Below, in pieces: positions 61,027-62,418 of a stretch of 62,418 bases of DNA. How positions within the stretch are numbered: position 1 is the first letter of the stretch; each line of letters begins with the position of its first letter. The stretch spans positions 1 to 62,418 of the forward strand of contig PMON01000070.1 of NCBI GenBank assembly GCA_003162395.1. The letters are read 5' to 3'. The notes under the pieces were generated by a model, which was not told the origin of the DNA, made no database searches, and was given only the letters and a program-made list of their open reading frames with translations. Position numbers and translations under genes: made by a program. Source of the stretch: Acidimicrobiaceae bacterium. GTDB taxonomy: Bacteria; Actinomycetota; Acidimicrobiia; Acidimicrobiales; RAAP-2.

Positions 61027-61110
61027 ATCTGGTCGACCGGTGGAATCGTCGTGGTCGTCGGGCTCGTTCTCTGGCTCCTCCGAGCAGTGGGCCACGCCTT
61101 TGGGGCCGAC
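61027..61110 (+). pseudogene. DUF6131 remnant lacking its N-terminus
   Basis: The frame reads IWSTGGIVVVVGLVLWLLRA then VGHAFG, closely matching LWAVGGVVLVVGLVLWLLGS and MGHEIG of the intact protein at 52512. The first 19 codons are missing: the conserved leader joins the gene directly at the Trp codon. A deletion between the leader and the gene body is the simplest explanation. Confidence 0.7.
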
Positions 61111-61199
61111 GCCATGACCACTGACAGTCGACGAGTCAGACGCGCATTGCACCAATGACAGGAGCACGCTCCCGTCCAACACGAAGTGAGGAATCGAGA

Positions 61200-61373
61200 A
61201 TGGCTTCAACTGACAAAGTGAAGAACGTGGCACAGAAGGCCAAGGGCAAGATCAAAGAACAGACCGGCAAGCTCACCGGCAACAGCAAGCTCGAGCGGCA
61301 TGGCAACATCGACCAGGTGAAGGCCAACGCCAAGCAGGTCGGGGAAAAGCTCAAGGATGCCCTGAAGAAGTAG
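61200..61373 (+). CDS. CsbD-like stress protein (second copy)
   Basis: The 57-residue protein reads TDKVKNVAQKAKGKIKEQTG and then GKLTGNSKLERHGNIDQVKA, the same pattern as the CsbD protein at 49479. It is the only apparently intact gene behind promoter-leader copy 3 and may be expressed from it. The ribosome binding site is weak. Role: general stress protein of unknown biochemistry. Confidence 0.85.
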   Translation: MASTDKVKNVAQKAKGKIKEQTGKLTGNSKLERHGNIDQVKANAKQVGEKLKDALKK

Positions 61374-61536
61374 CTCCGAGCACACCAGCGGGCATGGGTT
61401 GTCAAGCGCCGTCAGCGAGTGACGTCGTTGTGCCCGGGATGCACTCGATCCGCAACGACCGGATCAGGCCACGTCAGCCTCACGTGTACCGCGATTCAAT
61501 CGATTCGCGGCGGCCCGAATCGCCAACTGGCGACAA

Positions 61537-61785
61537 TTACTCCTCCGGTACCTGCTCGGAGTCCACCGGCTTGCGTCGTCGACCCAAACACCACAGAACG
61601 AATGTTGCAAAGCGTCCAATGTCCTGGCTGCGTCCGTGAGCGGTCGCATGACCCAGCCGCGTGCCGGATCCTCCGTTGCTGCCCTCCGCGAGCCCAGCAA
61701 GCTGGATGTTGCTGGCCTCCGCATACTTCGGCACCTTTGTCAGATGGCGCCTGGGCTTTCGGGGCTTGTCGCCAGAGGATCCCAT
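61537..61785 (-). CDS. Hypothetical small protein
   Basis: The 82-residue frame is basic and polar (DKPRKPRRHLTKVPKYAEAS) with a hydrophobic patch (IGRFATFVLWCLG). The family is not recognised. The ATG is preceded by a poor ribosome binding site. It may be a real small protein or a chance frame. Confidence 0.4.
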   Translation of the reverse strand: MGSSGDKPRKPRRHLTKVPKYAEASNIQLAGLAEGSNGGSGTRLGHATAHGRSQDIGRFATFVLWCLGRRRKPVDSEQVPEE

Positions 61786-61891
61786 GCCTTGGATTCTCCC
61801 ACACCATTGACCTCGTGACTTCCCGCGCGAGTCGTGCAGTTCCCAACGGCCAACGTGCTCGTCGTCGTACGATCAAGCATCATTGGTCGCC

Positions 61892-62418
61892 ATGAGCACG
61901 TCGAAGCTCGCTGGTCTCGTCCTGACGCCGGGGGCTGGCGGGCGGCGAACTCAGTCCGGGTTGGTTGCCATCGACGATCTCCTCTCCGAGCAGGGGATCG
62001 TGGTGGAACGTGTGGAGTTCCCAGGACAGGCAGCGGGGAGGCGCCGTCCTGACTCGCCCGAGGTGTGTGCCGAGACGGTGCGCGACGCGACGGCCGCGCT
62101 CGCGCGGCGGCTCTCAGTGCCGACAAGCCAGCTGGCGATCGGTGGCCGCTCCTTTGGGGGCCGGATGTGCTCGATGGCGGCCGCTGGCGGGCTGGAGGTC
62201 GCTGCCCTCGTGCTGGTGAGCTACCCACTGCACCCTCCTCGGCAGCCCGAACGGCTCCGGACATCGCACTTCCCTGATCTGCACATGCCGTGTCTCTTCG
62301 TGTCGGGGCATCGCGATGCGTTCGCCACGCCCGAGGAACTTGAGCGGGAGACGGCTGTCATCCCGGGTGACGTCACGCTCATCGTCGTTGACGGCGACCA
62401 CTCCCTGCGCAAGAACGA
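61892..62418 (+). CDS. Alpha/beta hydrolase of the dienelactone hydrolase/KANL3-Tex30 type (partial)
   Basis: From an ATG at 61892 the frame stays open to the window end (over 175 codons). LVLTPGAGGRRTQSGLVAID is the oxyanion-loop region, IGGRSFGGRMCSMAA is the nucleophile elbow (Ser in GRSFG), LFVSGHRDAFATPEELE carries the acid and VVDGDHSLRK carries the catalytic histidine. All catalytic positions are therefore present, and only the last residues lie outside. TACGAT about 20 bases upstream could be its -10. Confidence 0.85.
   Translation, partial: MSTSKLAGLVLTPGAGGRRTQSGLVAIDDLLSEQGIVVERVEFPGQAAGRRRPDSPEVCAETVRDATAALARRLSVPTSQLAIGGRSFGGRMCSMAAAGGLEVAALVLVSYPLHPPRQPERLRTSHFPDLHMPCLFVSGHRDAFATPEELERETAVIPGDVTLIVVDGDHSLRKN

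Overview
The window is high-GC DNA with many GTG and TTG starts and several apparently leaderless genes. It carries families typical of Actinomycetota: GAF-ANTAR regulators, a SigF-type partner-switching locus, DUF2510, mycothiol-type maleylpyruvate isomerase and DinB proteins, DUF6131, DUF6458 and CsbD stress proteins, and secreted TIG and fibronectin III proteins. An actinobacterium is well supported and Acidimicrobiia is a guess. No rRNA, no convincing tRNA and no CRISPR array was seen.

The main feature is a complete casposon-like transposon of 18,138 bp at 1582-19719. It has perfect 21-bp terminal inverted repeats (1582-1602 and 19699-19719; about 31 of 34 positions if extended inward). 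It is flanked by a 15-bp direct repeat, GACTGCTGCAAGAGC (1567-1581 and 19720-19734). It encodes a solo Cas1 with all metal-binding residues plus a C-terminal zinc ribbon and helix-turn-helix, and a full-length family B DNA polymerase with 3'-5' exonuclease motifs. It also has a ParB-like protein, three HNH proteins and several HTH regulators. The polymerase, ParB and one HNH gene share a tightly coupled seven-gene minus-strand operon (13344 to 3121) with an adenine-type DNA methyltransferase and a helicase-nuclease of type III restriction character. Other cargo is a DUF5131/TcmP pair, a small cation-diffusion transporter and a DUF2510 membrane protein.

The element sits inside a gene for a membrane-anchored extracellular protein. 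The first 36 codons lie to its right (19842-19735) and the remaining 390 to its left (1581-409), and they join in frame when one copy of the target repeat is removed. The divergent GntR gene beside it carries a one-base frameshift. A similar intact GntR/membrane-protein pair lies at 29.7-31.6 kb.

To the right, 20.6-25.4 kb holds two secreted metalloprotease-like proteins with near-identical tandem TIG domains. 25.8-35.5 kb holds a methyltransferase, an ECF sigma factor with a membrane partner, an integrase remnant, an alpha/beta hydrolase, a lipoprotein and a secreted SGNH hydrolase. 35.5-39.7 kb is a SigF regulatory locus: STAS antagonist, sigma factor and anti-sigma kinase on one strand, and a membrane PP2C phosphatase and a STAS-HATPase fusion on the other. 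39.7-49.7 kb holds secreted fibronectin III proteins, a 52-residue zinc-ribbon protein, a frameshifted APC permease, a phospholipase D protein, an NRAMP transporter coupled to an iron-containing redox enzyme, and a CsbD protein. 49.7-61.4 kb contains GAF-ANTAR regulators, small stress proteins sharing a conserved promoter-leader present three times, a secreted repeat protein with an in-frame stop, small-molecule kinases, a NUDIX hydrolase, a large secreted protein and a DinB protein. The window ends inside an alpha/beta hydrolase gene.
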